From the NCBI GenBank assembly GCA_029254025.1, contig JAQWYK010000001.1:1-39198 (forward strand): a DNA stretch of 39,198 nucleotides, written 5' to 3'. A model generated the notes under the pieces. It was not told the DNA's origin and did not search any database. It saw nothing but the letters and a program-made list of their open reading frames with translations. Made by a program: the position numbers and the translations under genes. The stretch comes from Crocinitomicaceae bacterium. GTDB lineage: Bacteria; Bacteroidota; Bacteroidia; Flavobacteriales_D; Crocinitomicaceae. Each line of letters begins with the position of its first letter. The first letter of the stretch is position 1. This document shows positions 19,156 to 27,996 of this stretch, piece by piece.

Positions 19156-19719
19156 TTATTTAACGCGCTCAACGTAAGTTCCCGTGCGCGTATCAATTTT
19201 AATACGTTCACCCATGTCAACGAAAAGAGGAACACGGACTTCAGCTCCAGAGTCAAGCGTTGCAGGCTTTAAACTGTTTGTTGCTGTATCTCCTTTTATT
19301 CCTGGTTCCGTATAAGTAACTTCTGCTTCGATATACATTGGTAAGTCAACTAACAATGGAGTTTCAGCTTCCGCATGAAATGTTATTTCACAAATCATTC
19401 CTTCTTGAAGAAATTCAGGCTTCTCCACTAATCTAGCAGGGATAAGGATTTGTTCATAGGTTTCAGTATTCATGAAGTTATATCCTGCTTCTTCTTCATA
19501 AAGGTATTGGTATTGTCTACGTTCTATACGAACTGGTTCAATTTTGTGACCTGCTGAGAAGGTGTGGTCAAGTACTTTACCAGATTCGATTTCTCTCAGT
19601 TTTGTTCGGACAAAAGCAGGACCTTTTCCTGGTTTTACGTGTTGGAACTCAATCACTGAAACGAGTTTTCCGTTCCAATTCATGCATAATCCATTGCGAA
19701 TATCTGATGTTGTTGTCAT
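19156..19719 (-). CDS. efp: Translation elongation factor P
   Basis: 187 residues, the normal length. EF-P rescues ribosomes stalled at proline runs. The KOW-like N-terminal domain carries the tip lysine K32 in KPGKGPAF, followed by VRTKLREIESGKV. The OB domains end with the family signature near the C-terminus (GAEVRVPLFVDMGERIKIDT). No modification gene (epmA, earP) is near. A -7 box lies 20 bp upstream and a terminator follows, so it is a single-gene unit. Confidence 0.96.
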   Translation of the reverse strand: MTTTSDIRNGLCMNWNGKLVSVIEFQHVKPGKGPAFVRTKLREIESGKVLDHTFSAGHKIEPVRIERRQYQYLYEEEAGYNFMNTETYEQILIPARLVEKPEFLQEGMICEITFHAEAETPLLVDLPMYIEAEVTYTEPGIKGDTATNSLKPATLDSGAEVRVPLFVDMGERIKIDTRTGTYVERVK

Positions 19720-19738
19720 AAAGAAATTTTAAAGGTAC

Positions 19739-19746
19739 CAAATATA
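19739..19746 (-). promoter_or_regulatory. -7 promoter box for efp
   Basis: On the minus strand these bases read TATATTTG, an exact TAnnTTTG match, 19 bp before the efp ATG. A TTG lies 24 bp further upstream, slightly beyond the usual spacing. Confidence 0.55.
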
Positions 19747-20236
19747 GAAATATTCTATTAAATGACTTATCAATTTTTTCATTGGAAATAATTTGCAGGA
19801 AACCGTTGTTAAGAATTACAACATCTCGGCTTCTTACTCTTGTTCCGCCAATGTCCAGTCATAGGTAGCACTTGTTTGTAGCCAAATTCTAATAGACTTT
19901 CGAAGTACTTGAAAATGTATTCCAAATTCCTCTTTAATACTTTTAAGCTGGACGTTCACGTCGTTCAAATCAATTGTATGGCTCATAATATCTTTGTTTT
20001 GAGGTCTAAATTAGCGACTCTTTGTAAACTAAAAAATGCGAAAAATCACTTTGTTACAATTGAGGTATATAATTATGAAAATAACGGATGCTCTCTACCG
20101 CGTGCTTGAATAAATGTTCCTGTTATGCCAAAAAAAGCTAAATTGTTCAGTGAAAATTAGGATAAACTAAACATGTTTCCTATCTTGGACTTCATTATTG
20201 TCATTAGACAAGTTATTTAATCTAAATTTATAGAAT
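19747..20236. other. Intergenic region between efp and the 76-residue protein
   Basis: About 490 bp, AT-rich. It must hold the efp promoter on the left and the promoter of the small plus-strand gene on the right (a TAAATTTA at 20223-20230, 22 bp after a TTG, is the only candidate and would leave almost no leader). The only coding candidate is a 50-codon minus-strand frame at 19834-19986. No tRNA or structured RNA was recognised. Confidence 0.5.
19834..19986 (-). CDS. Possible small protein, 50 residues, unrecognised
   Basis: ATG at 19986 to TAA at 19834. The product starts MSHTIDLNDVNVQLKSIKEE and ends TYDWTLAEQE; it is acidic at both ends, with an amphipathic helix-like centre (FQVLRKSIRIWL). 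Composition is protein-like rather than random AT-rich noise, and no good competitor exists on the other strand. I do not recognise the family. It could also be the remnant of a longer regulator. Low confidence because of length only. Confidence 0.3.
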   Translation of the reverse strand: MSHTIDLNDVNVQLKSIKEEFGIHFQVLRKSIRIWLQTSATYDWTLAEQE

Positions 20237-20467
20237 ATGGGTAGGCCACCAACGCGACCAGCACGATTAAAAGATGGTTTTTATATAGAAGTTCGTAACG
20301 AGGGTTCTCGAACCAGTGGAATAAAAATAAGAAGAGACACGAAAGAAGAAATGTTAATGGCAGTTGAAGATTATCGAAAGATTAAGGACGTTAATATTCT
20401 TGGTGAACTAAAAAACGATAAATGGATTGATAAATCGGAAGATTATGAAAAACTACTTAAAAAATAG
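20237..20467 (+). CDS. Conserved small basic protein of Bacteroidota
   Basis: 76 residues beginning MGRPPTRPARLKDGFYIEVR and containing GIKIRRDTKEEMLMAVEDY. I recognise this as a small family found widely in Bacteroidota with no assigned function. The Arg/Lys-rich start and the short beta then helix pattern suggest a nucleic-acid or ribosome partner, which is inference. A strong terminator follows 35 bp after the stop, so the gene makes its own short transcript. Confidence 0.8.
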   Translation: MGRPPTRPARLKDGFYIEVRNEGSRTSGIKIRRDTKEEMLMAVEDYRKIKDVNILGELKNDKWIDKSEDYEKLLKK

Positions 20468-20501
20468 ATTTTTGTATTCTTAGTGTTAAAATCAACGCTG
20501 T

Positions 20502-20538
20502 AAAATCCCTTCAAAAGATTAGTTTTGGGGGGATTTTT
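20502..20538 (+). terminator. Rho-independent terminator after the 76-residue gene
   Basis: Bases 20502-20516 pair with 20523-20537 over 15 positions (13 Watson-Crick, two G-T) around a six-base loop GATTAG, and the stem ends in a run of five T. It separates the small gene from the metallopeptidase gene that starts at 20556. Confidence 0.75.
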
Positions 20539-20555
20539 AGTTTCAATCCAAAGCT

Positions 20556-21422
20556 ATGAAAAGATTTTTACCCTGGGTATTATTGTTTTTGGTGCTACTC
20601 GCTGCTATCCCTGTGTTTTTGAAGATGGATGGAGTAGGTTTTGCGAAGTTTTTAGGCGTACTTGTCGTGGTATCAATTGTCGTAGCGCTATGGTTTTGGA
20701 GAGTGCAAACACGCAAATTGTCTCCGCGAAATGAGCGCGTTAAGCTCAACGTGAATGACAAGTATTGGATGAATGAAAATATTCCTTTTTATGCCACATT
20801 ATCGAAAGCCAGTAAACAAATTTTTGAGGACCGCGCAGGGATATTTTTGGCGGATGTGACGATTAGGGAAGTTGGTAAGGAAGTTCCTGAAAAAGAAACG
20901 TGTTTGTATGTTGCTTCAAGCGCGATTATCGCTTTCTGGGGATTGCCCTATTGGAACTATGCAGATTTAAGAGAAGTGTTGGTGTATCCCACAAACTTCG
21001 ATGAAAATAACCAATTGGATACGCTTGGCGTCGTTCAAGGCAAGGTGTATCACGGCGGTCTTATGAATAATACTATGATTTTGTCGCTACCAGCTTTAAT
21101 TGCTGGTTTTCAAATTGGGAATGATAAAAAGAATGTAGGCGTTCATGAATTCGCGCACTTACTGGATAAATCCGATGGATCAATTGATGGTGTTCCTTCG
21201 ATACTTGGTATGGAAGATCGGAAATCATGGATAGCGCTTGTTGAATCCGAAATTGAACAGATTCGAAAAGGAAAATCCACTGTTCCTGACTACGCAGCAA
21301 CAAACCATTCAGAGTTTTTTGCAGTACTCGTAGAATATTATAAAGAATGCCCTAAATTATTAAAGATTAAGCATCCAGAACTATTTGAAGCAATGAATAA
21401 GCTGTTTTCTACAGGGCATTAG
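20556..21422 (+). CDS. M90/MtfA-like zinc metallopeptidase, membrane-anchored
   Basis: 288 residues. Two hydrophobic helices at the N-terminus (6-22 and 31-50) anchor it in the membrane. The zinc site is H197-E198-x-x-H201 in GVHEFAHLLD, with the third ligand probably E253 in HSEFFAVLVEYY; the LLDKSDGSIDGVP segment is the family signature of MtfA-like (M90) peptidases. E. coli MtfA is a cytosolic peptidase tied to control of the glucose transporter regulator Mlc; no Mlc or PTS genes are here, so the role is unknown. Its last 4 bases overlap the end of the convergent gene. Confidence 0.88.
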   Translation: MKRFLPWVLLFLVLLAAIPVFLKMDGVGFAKFLGVLVVVSIVVALWFWRVQTRKLSPRNERVKLNVNDKYWMNENIPFYATLSKASKQIFEDRAGIFLADVTIREVGKEVPEKETCLYVASSAIIAFWGLPYWNYADLREVLVYPTNFDENNQLDTLGVVQGKVYHGGLMNNTMILSLPALIAGFQIGNDKKNVGVHEFAHLLDKSDGSIDGVPSILGMEDRKSWIALVESEIEQIRKGKSTVPDYAATNHSEFFAVLVEYYKECPKLLKIKHPELFEAMNKLFSTGH

Positions 21423-21949
21423 AATAAACGCTGAAGCTCTCCTTTTAATTGTTTAATCGTAATTTCAGTGGGCAGTTCTCCAACCTCTGCTACGATTTCA
21501 AAAATCTTACTACTTAATTCAGTAGCGTTCGCTTCTTCACCTATCTGACGGGCAGCAATGTTAATGATTTTGACCGTCTCCTCTTTACTTGACTTCACCA
21601 TTTCCCACCCGTTAAGGGATATAAAAATCTGCTGTGCTAGGTTGTGTTCGTATTCCTTTCGGATATTATCTAGAAGAGCTGTTTGAAATTGTTTTGCATT
21701 CAATCTTGGATCGTACATGCGCATGATAAGATTATTAGGAGTAATTCGCTCCATCAATAATACTGCACGTTGATACGCATCAACTCGAGGCTCAATGAAA
21801 GAAGCTTGCTGCTCTTTTTTTAATTGCATGGTGAGCGCTGAAATTTCTTTCTCTCCTTGTTTTTTGAGCATAATGTACACGACATAAATAACTGCGGCAG
21901 CCGGGATTAAAGCGATGATCATGTACGAAAGCAATTCAGTAATTTCCAT
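21419..21949 (-). CDS. Conserved membrane-anchored protein of Bacteroidota (DUF7935-like)
   Basis: 176 residues from ATG at 21949. One hydrophobic helix (about 5-27) is followed by a Lys/Glu-rich coiled segment and a cytoplasmic helical domain with AYQRAVLLMERITPNNLIMR and YEHNLAQQIFISLNGWEMV. I recognise the block as a Bacteroidota-only conserved family of unknown function. A start at 21979 would add ten residues (MYIYISKNNT) before the hydrophobic helix and is less likely. No partner gene is evident. Confidence 0.75.
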   Translation of the reverse strand: MEITELLSYMIIALIPAAAVIYVVYIMLKKQGEKEISALTMQLKKEQQASFIEPRVDAYQRAVLLMERITPNNLIMRMYDPRLNAKQFQTALLDNIRKEYEHNLAQQIFISLNGWEMVKSSKEETVKIINIAARQIGEEANATELSSKIFEIVAEVGELPTEITIKQLKGELQRLF

Positions 21950-22080
21950 GGTATTATTTTTTGAGATGTAAATATACAAGGATAATTGATTTCTTTCAAG
22001 TTGTTACAAACACTTTGGTTGAGTGAAATGTCCGTAAGGCATTCCTAAAATTGTGCTAGTTTTGTTGAGTAAATCACAGG

Positions 22081-22476
22081 ATGAACCACATGAAGAAAGG
22101 TAACGGTTTTTCGTTGAGGAGTCGACTCCTTAGTTTCAAATTTGCGATTAATGGATGGTTACTTTTCTTCAAGCACCAACCCAATGCTTGGATTCATTTC
22201 TTTTTTATGGTGTTAACCGTAGTAGGTGGAATCTTTTTTCACCTTTCAAGCTATGAATGGATCGCATTAGTTTTCGCTATCGGACTTGTGTTTTTAGCGG
22301 AAATGTTAAACAGTTCAATCGAACGATTGTCGGATGTATACACTGAAAAATTTGATCAGGGAATAAAAGAAACAAAAGACCTTGCTGCAGGAGCAGTTCT
22401 GTGGAGTGCTTTTATTGCGGTTATCATCGGACTCATTATATTTCTTCCGAAATGTTGGGAGCTGCTGAAGGTATGA
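22081..22476 (+). CDS. DgkA-type diacylglycerol/undecaprenol kinase
   Basis: 131 residues with three transmembrane helices, the size of the small integral-membrane lipid kinases. The catalytic signature AEMLNSSIERLSD (73-85; E74, N77, E81) and KDLAAGAVL (99-107) are both complete. In Gram-positives this family phosphorylates undecaprenol; in E. coli, diacylglycerol. Which applies here is unknown. ATG at 22090 is a possible later start. It lies 78 bp before the envelope gene trio and may share its transcript. Confidence 0.9.
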   Translation: MNHMKKGNGFSLRSRLLSFKFAINGWLLFFKHQPNAWIHFFFMVLTVVGGIFFHLSSYEWIALVFAIGLVFLAEMLNSSIERLSDVYTEKFDQGIKETKDLAAGAVLWSAFIAVIIGLIIFLPKCWELLKV

Positions 22477-22554
22477 TCACATCCTCACTTCGCCCGTATT
22501 TTTGCTATATTTGTTTCGTTCCAACGGTTGGACACTTCATTTCGTTCTGTTTTT

Positions 22555-24129
22555 ATGAAATACTATCGTCAATTTATCCCCCTATTAGCGGTTCTTCTCG
22601 TTACAATAGGGTGTAGAAAAGAACAGACTTCTTGGGATACAAACTGGGTATTTCCGGTGGTGAAAGATACTTTGACCATTTCTCAATTTTACAATGATTC
22701 TACCTTGGAAGTGAATGCCGATAACTCGATTCAGTTTGTACTGCGAAGAGATATTTTTGATATTGATTTGTTCTCCTTAATCGATATTCCGGATACCACC
22801 ATTGTACAAACTTTTTCGATTGCATTTTCTAGCTTATCACTTGCTCCAGGAACAGAGTATGTGAATCAAACGGAAGAACATTATTTTGAGTTAGAAGACG
22901 CAGTGTTGTTTAAAACGCGGACGAAATCTGGGCAAGCCTTAATTACTGTTGAAAATCCCGTGGAAACTGCTACTATTTTCGAAGTTGAATTACCAGGAGT
23001 TACCAAAAACGGAGCAGTTTTTACGCAAACGGAGATAGTTCCCGCGGCGCAAGGCAATACTCCAGGTGTTCGCTCCTTTGTATTGGACCTAACGGGCTAC
23101 ACCATTGATATGCGCGGAGAAAACGGTAATTCGTACAACACCCTTCAATCGAAAATGAAAGTCCGAACGGATCCGAATGGCCCAGCGGTGGTCATTACCA
23201 ATTCAGACATTGTAAAGTTTAATGTGAAATTCCAAGATCTGACGTTTGATTATGCCAAAGGATATTTTGGGTCGGTGGAAATAACAGACACAACGCAGCT
23301 CGACCTAGAAGCATTACAATCGGTTGCAGGTGGCTCGGTAGCGTTAGAAGGCATTGATTTTAATTTGATTTTGAGTAATGGTATCAAGGTGATGGGCCAA
23401 GGAATGATTACCCAGTTGAAAAGTACAAACTATTCAGGGGCAACGATTACATTGACTCATCCGCAATTGAATTCATATTTTAATATTGATCCTGCGGTTG
23501 CCTCTTGGTCTTCCATTACTCCTTTTGAGTATCCAATTGCATTCAATGAAGTGAATAGCAACATTAATCCATTTTTAGCGCACATGGGATCTTCCTATGA
23601 GATCGGTTACGGTATCAAGGTGAATCCTTGGGGGAATATAAGTGCGGGAGCAGATGAAATTTTTCCAGGTAGTCGATTAAAGTTACGCTTTGAGGCGGAT
23701 TTCCCATTGGCAGTTGGAGCAGACAACCTCATCATCATAGATACCTTCGCGGTGGATTTCGGCGAGCAACGCAATGCCTTCAGGGTAGAAAGCGGCTCTT
23801 TTGTATTAAAAACGAAAAACACGTTTCCCTTGGGAGGAAGTGCCGAGTTGATCTTGTTGGATGAAAACGGATTTTCTGTAGGAACCATTATTTCTTCAGA
23901 ACAAATTGACCCTGCGCCTATGAATATGTTAGTAGATGCGCATGAAGAAGTAGAAAACGAACTGATTTTTGTGGTGAACGAGTCCATTGTTAATGAACTC
24001 CCAGCGGTCAGAGAGATTGTAGTGAAGGTGCGTGTTAATTCCACGACGCTTGTAAACAATCAGCTGTACGATAACGCACGAATGATACTCCAGTTATTGA
24101 CGAATTTCAAATTAAAAGCGACGTTGTGA
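22555..24129 (+). CDS. Outer-envelope lipoprotein, unknown function
   Basis: 524 residues from ATG at 22555. The N-terminus MKYYRQFIPLLAVLLVTIGC is a lipoprotein signal with the acylated cysteine at position 20. The mature part is beta-rich and has repeated short strands (for example TTQLDLEALQSVAGGSVALE) without any enzyme motif I know. A start at 22528 would put nine polar residues (MDTSFRSVF) before the signal and is unlikely. Its stop overlaps the ATG of the next gene by one base (TGATG), so the two are translationally coupled. Confidence 0.85.
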   Translation: MKYYRQFIPLLAVLLVTIGCRKEQTSWDTNWVFPVVKDTLTISQFYNDSTLEVNADNSIQFVLRRDIFDIDLFSLIDIPDTTIVQTFSIAFSSLSLAPGTEYVNQTEEHYFELEDAVLFKTRTKSGQALITVENPVETATIFEVELPGVTKNGAVFTQTEIVPAAQGNTPGVRSFVLDLTGYTIDMRGENGNSYNTLQSKMKVRTDPNGPAVVITNSDIVKFNVKFQDLTFDYAKGYFGSVEITDTTQLDLEALQSVAGGSVALEGIDFNLILSNGIKVMGQGMITQLKSTNYSGATITLTHPQLNSYFNIDPAVASWSSITPFEYPIAFNEVNSNINPFLAHMGSSYEIGYGIKVNPWGNISAGADEIFPGSRLKLRFEADFPLAVGADNLIIIDTFAVDFGEQRNAFRVESGSFVLKTKNTFPLGGSAELILLDENGFSVGTIISSEQIDPAPMNMLVDAHEEVENELIFVVNESIVNELPAVREIVVKVRVNSTTLVNNQLYDNARMILQLLTNFKLKATL

Positions 24130-25361
24130 TGCGGGTGTTCAACGTGTTAAACTTATTGCTCCTTTGCTTCAGTACTGAAGCACAGCAATTGCTCCCACAG
24201 AGTTATGATACCCTCATTTATGGGAACCAGGTACATTTGGAAGGTTTGGGGTTTTATCAAACGAGCCATTTGCGCAATGAAATGTCGAATATTTTCCTTC
24301 GAGGAGGCTATTTGTCGGATGAAATCAAGCAGAACTCACGACTCGCAGAAAATCAAAATGGTCGAATTGGTGGAGAGCTATCAGGGGAAGTTGTTTTTAA
24401 GAGCGGAAATCCGTTGACTAAAAGTAACGAGAACCTGGGGTGGATCGCTAAGATGGGCTATTCTAATGTATTTGGCGCGCAGTATTCAAAAGATGCCTTC
24501 GATCTGCTGTTCTTTGGGAATCAATCGATGTTAGGAGAGGAAGCGACTATTGCAAATACTTCTGCGTTTAATTTAAGTTTTTATAAAGCAGGGTTTGGGA
24601 TATACAATAGAAAGAATAAGAACTCTATCGTTCTAAATGCCTTATTTGGCGGTAGCTATACGGGGATTGATATAGATCGGGGGCACTTGACGTTCAGTGA
24701 AGACGGTGGGGAAGTGGAAGCAAATTTGAACATGGGTATTCAGCAGTCCATTTCACCATCGTATTTTCAAGGTATGGGTGCAGCGATTGATTTTGAGCTG
24801 CATGCCGCCATCAAAGATATACCGGGCATTAGTGGTGCCTTTCAACTCTCAGGAAGGAACCTGGGGGTGATGTATTTTTCAAAGGTAGAGAGCTATGGTG
24901 TGAATTCGGAGTTGACGTATTCGGGTTTTACATTGAATGAATTATCTGATTTGGCGAATTATTCATCGAGTGATTTTGATACATACATTGATTCATTAGG
25001 TTTTAGCTCGTCCCAATTTTCAGGAGTTCGATGGGTGCCGGGAGGTACCATCCAAGCAGGGAAAATTGTCGAAGAGGGGAGTGAAAAAGTAGTACAATCA
25101 TTTTTTGGGGTGCGTGTTTTGACGAATATCATCTATCGTCCGATGGCTTTTGCGGGGGCTCATGTAACAGTGAATGATTGGTTGGCATTGGGAGGACAGC
25201 TCACATTTGGAGGATACGGTGGATTCCGAGGTGGAATGTACGCTCAAACTGAATTCAACAACATCCAACTGGGAATAGGGTCAGAAGACGTAGTAGGTTT
25301 CCTCGCCCAATCTACTTTTGGTAAATCACTCTTAATTCGAGGAGTATGGAGATTAGACTAA
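24129..25361 (+). CDS. Outer-membrane beta-barrel-like protein (DUF5723-like)
   Basis: 410 residues from ATG at 24129 (GTG at 24126 would add one residue). A signal peptide covers about 1-18 (MRVFNVLNLLLLCFSTEA). The body alternates short amphipathic strands and Gly/Asn turns and ends with strands TFGKSLLIRGVWRLD, as barrel proteins do. The overall pattern (early LYGNQ, AQYSKDAFDLLFFGNQ, GGQLTFGGYGGFRGGMY) fits the Bacteroidota DUF5723 group of putative outer-membrane proteins. Its last 16 bases overlap the start of the next gene. Placed between a lipoprotein and a T9SS cargo, it may serve as a surface anchor or channel; this is inference. Confidence 0.75.
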   Translation: MRVFNVLNLLLLCFSTEAQQLLPQSYDTLIYGNQVHLEGLGFYQTSHLRNEMSNIFLRGGYLSDEIKQNSRLAENQNGRIGGELSGEVVFKSGNPLTKSNENLGWIAKMGYSNVFGAQYSKDAFDLLFFGNQSMLGEEATIANTSAFNLSFYKAGFGIYNRKNKNSIVLNALFGGSYTGIDIDRGHLTFSEDGGEVEANLNMGIQQSISPSYFQGMGAAIDFELHAAIKDIPGISGAFQLSGRNLGVMYFSKVESYGVNSELTYSGFTLNELSDLANYSSSDFDTYIDSLGFSSSQFSGVRWVPGGTIQAGKIVEEGSEKVVQSFFGVRVLTNIIYRPMAFAGAHVTVNDWLALGGQLTFGGYGGFRGGMYAQTEFNNIQLGIGSEDVVGFLAQSTFGKSLLIRGVWRLD

Positions 25362-26791
25362 CGTATATACTCATTAGTATTCTGCTGTGTTGTTCATCCA
25401 TTCATGCGCAGGAAGCATTCTATCGAACATATGCTGGGAGCAGCTTCGACGAAGGACATGGAATCGCGCAACTCGCGGACTCTGGATATATCATTACTGG
25501 AAGTACAGCTGGATTCTCCGAAGCTTCCGATGTTTTCCTGACCCGATTGAATAAGTTCGGAGAATTTGAATGGAGCAAGAAATTTGGAGGAGCCAACAGT
25601 GAGCGCGGAAATCGTGTGTTTTACGAAGAAGGTGTTGGCTTCTGGTGTGCAGGATATTCGAATAGCTTAACAGCTCAATCGTTTGATTTTTACATGTTCA
25701 AAACAGACTTGGATGGTCAATTGGAATGGGAAACGGTCATGGGGACGCCAGATTGGGAGCGGTTACACGATGCCATCCGCTTGCCGAACGGGGATTTTGT
25801 ATTGGTGGGAGAAACACAAGGAGCGCTCTCCCAACAAGAAGATATACTGGTCATGCGGGTCGATGCCGCCGGAAATCAAGTGTGGGTGGAACGCGTTCAA
25901 ACGAGTGGGAGAGACCTTCCTCATGCCATTAGTTTGCTCAATGATACGACTGTCGTGATTGTTGGAGAAGCGTATAATGGTACTAATCAAGCGGCAATGC
26001 TGATGAGTATGCATATTAATGGGACCACCAATTGGATGAATTTTTATGAGCCTGAACTGCACGGTACATTCTATGACGTAGATACGTATGATAATAACAT
26101 TTATGCAGTGGGAGGTTTAATTGCTGCGACAGAATCATTGCCTGATTTGTGGATGATTCGAACCGACAAGGATGGGGTCTTAATTTACGACCATTTAGAC
26201 GTTAGAGACAGCACAGCCTATTATGGTGCCGTGGAAATGATGGGGGATGGACGTTTATATGTCTCTATTATTTCCGATTCTCCTTCGTTTAACCCATTTA
26301 CAGATGGTATGGATATGTTTGTGCTGAAATATCACCAAAATTTGTTTTGGAATGGTTTCTCTAGTAGTTATTCTGGGGTGAATGATGACGTCTTTACTCA
26401 GATCATACCGACCAACGACAACGGCGTGGCACTCATTGGAACGGTGAGTGATAATCGGGTGATCAACTCTCCGGGAACGCAGGTTACGGTGGTCAAGATT
26501 GGCGAAAATGATGAGTTTGAAGCTGTGGCGACTTCTGACGAATTAGTCTCTGTTGTTGAGCTCGCAGATACCGAAGTAGCGGTGTTTCCGAATCCATTGC
26601 AAGAAATACTTGCCATTCAAACCGACTTTAACGGACCTATCGATTATCTGCTTTCCAATCCTGCGGGTCAGCTCATTCAATCTGGGCGATTGGAGGAGGG
26701 GAAGTTGGATGTTTCCCAGCTTTCTCCAGGTATCTATTTGCTCACGCTCCGGTTAAAAGGGCAAGTGTGTACGATACGGTTGATGAAATAG
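25346..26791 (+). CDS. Secreted beta-propeller-like protein with T9SS sorting domain
   Basis: 481 residues. Signal peptide 1-21 (MEIRLTYILISILLCCSSIH, then AQ). The middle carries about six propeller-like repeats with the pattern GYIITGST... DVFLTRLNKFGEFEWSKKFG, DGQLEWETVMG and ADGVLIYDH-type blades. The last 80 residues are a type A sorting domain for type IX secretion: VAVFPNPLQEILAIQT followed by GKLDVSQLSPGIYLLTLRLK. The protein is thus exported and probably attached to the surface. It starts inside the barrel gene and ends 2 bp from the convergent CoA-transferase gene. No enzyme motif seen. Confidence 0.88.
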   Translation: MEIRLTYILISILLCCSSIHAQEAFYRTYAGSSFDEGHGIAQLADSGYIITGSTAGFSEASDVFLTRLNKFGEFEWSKKFGGANSERGNRVFYEEGVGFWCAGYSNSLTAQSFDFYMFKTDLDGQLEWETVMGTPDWERLHDAIRLPNGDFVLVGETQGALSQQEDILVMRVDAAGNQVWVERVQTSGRDLPHAISLLNDTTVVIVGEAYNGTNQAAMLMSMHINGTTNWMNFYEPELHGTFYDVDTYDNNIYAVGGLIAATESLPDLWMIRTDKDGVLIYDHLDVRDSTAYYGAVEMMGDGRLYVSIISDSPSFNPFTDGMDMFVLKYHQNLFWNGFSSSYSGVNDDVFTQIIPTNDNGVALIGTVSDNRVINSPGTQVTVVKIGENDEFEAVATSDELVSVVELADTEVAVFPNPLQEILAIQTDFNGPIDYLLSNPAGQLIQSGRLEEGKLDVSQLSPGIYLLTLRLKGQVCTIRLMK

Positions 26792-26793
26792 CG

Positions 26794-27867
26794 CTATTCT
26801 TTTATTCGGAATGCAATAGATTCCATACGCAACGTTTCCACTCCCTCAATTTGTTCATGCAATACGCGTGCTTTTGATTCCGGTTGATTCAACACATCCG
26901 CCACCGTATTAATCCTCCCTACTGGTATATGGAGTCGATGCATCTTTTCAAGGAGCGGTACACAGTCGTGTTTGAGGATTTCTTCTGCCAGAATTTCAGC
27001 CATTCGTGCACGGTGAATAACTCTTGATTGGGCAGACGAATAATCAGGCTGTTGCGCGAGTGCTGGAATACCCAATTCGTTACATAGCAACTGAAAGTGT
27101 CGGTCGGATCCAATCGCAAAGGTAATGGTAACACCGTCTTTCGTGCGAAACAATTCTCCATAGGGAGCAATGTTGGGATGCAGGGAACCAATGGGTTGTG
27201 CAACATGTCCCGCCATTAAGTAATTCGAGGACTGATTGATCAACGAAGAAACCGCCGCATCGTAGAGCGATACGGTGATGGTCTTACCCGCTGGATGAGT
27301 TAAACGTTCCAGTAATGCTATCAAGATCCCTTCTTTGAGGTGATGAGCAGCAAGTACATCAATCAAGGCCAATGGAATCTTCAACGGACCGCTTTCTGGT
27401 GTTCCATTCATAGACATGATCCCCGATTCTGCTTGGAGGATGAGGTCATAAGCAACGCGGTCGTTGTCATCCCCAAATCCTGTGATTTTTCCAATGATGA
27501 GTTGAGGATTATAGCTCCGCAAAATGTCGTCGGTAATGTGTAATTTCTCTTGATCACCATGTTTAAAATTGAGGACTACGATATCGGCGGTGGAACACAG
27601 TTGGTAGAGGTCTTGACGTGCTTTCGCTTGCGTAAGATCAAGAAAATGATAGTCTTTGCCGTAGTTTACACTAGAGAAATAAGCACTCACAGGAGATGCA
27701 GCATCTTCTTCGGGAAGTTTCCAGGAACGCGTCACATCCTTGTGAATGGGGTGTTCTACCTTTACGACATGAGCCCCTAATTCAGCAAAAAACATTCCCA
27801 CGGAAGGGCCCGCTAAAACGGAAGAAAGATCAATGACGGTAAGGTCGGCGAAGTATTTTTTGTTCAT
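26794..27867 (-). CDS. CaiB/BaiF family (class III) CoA-transferase
   Basis: 357 residues from ATG at 27867. Class III CoA-transferases move CoA between carboxylic acids through an aspartyl-CoA thioester. The family start LTVIDLSSVLAGPSVGMFFA and GAHVVKVEHP are clear, and the catalytic aspartate is D141 in RVAYDLILQAESG. The late PVGRINTVADVLNQPE motif is also typical. A GTG at 27885 would add six residues (MGRFEH) not seen in the family. Substrate unknown: no acyl-CoA dehydrogenase or lyase is adjacent. Divergent from tex with about 130 bp between starts. Confidence 0.9.
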   Translation of the reverse strand: MNKKYFADLTVIDLSSVLAGPSVGMFFAELGAHVVKVEHPIHKDVTRSWKLPEEDAASPVSAYFSSVNYGKDYHFLDLTQAKARQDLYQLCSTADIVVLNFKHGDQEKLHITDDILRSYNPQLIIGKITGFGDDNDRVAYDLILQAESGIMSMNGTPESGPLKIPLALIDVLAAHHLKEGILIALLERLTHPAGKTITVSLYDAAVSSLINQSSNYLMAGHVAQPIGSLHPNIAPYGELFRTKDGVTITFAIGSDRHFQLLCNELGIPALAQQPDYSSAQSRVIHRARMAEILAEEILKHDCVPLLEKMHRLHIPVGRINTVADVLNQPESKARVLHEQIEGVETLRMESIAFRIKE

Positions 27868-27969
27868 GTGTTCAAATCTACCCACAAAGTTAATGCTTCT
27901 TCTTGTGAAATATCATGATCCTACTAATTCATTGTCGGTCTAAATACTTCCTTATCCACTTCTTTCAGA

Positions 27970-27977
27970 TATATTTG
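27970..27977 (+). promoter_or_regulatory. -7 promoter box for tex
   Basis: TATATTTG, an exact TAnnTTTG match, 19 bp before the tex ATG. No TTG at 19-21 bp upstream was found. Confidence 0.45.
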
Positions 27978-27996
27978 CCCGAACAGAATTTCAAGT

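Noticed and set aside
19909-20109. 66-residue plus-strand frame in the gap after efp
   Set aside because: Composition is noise-like and a better minus-strand candidate covers part of it.
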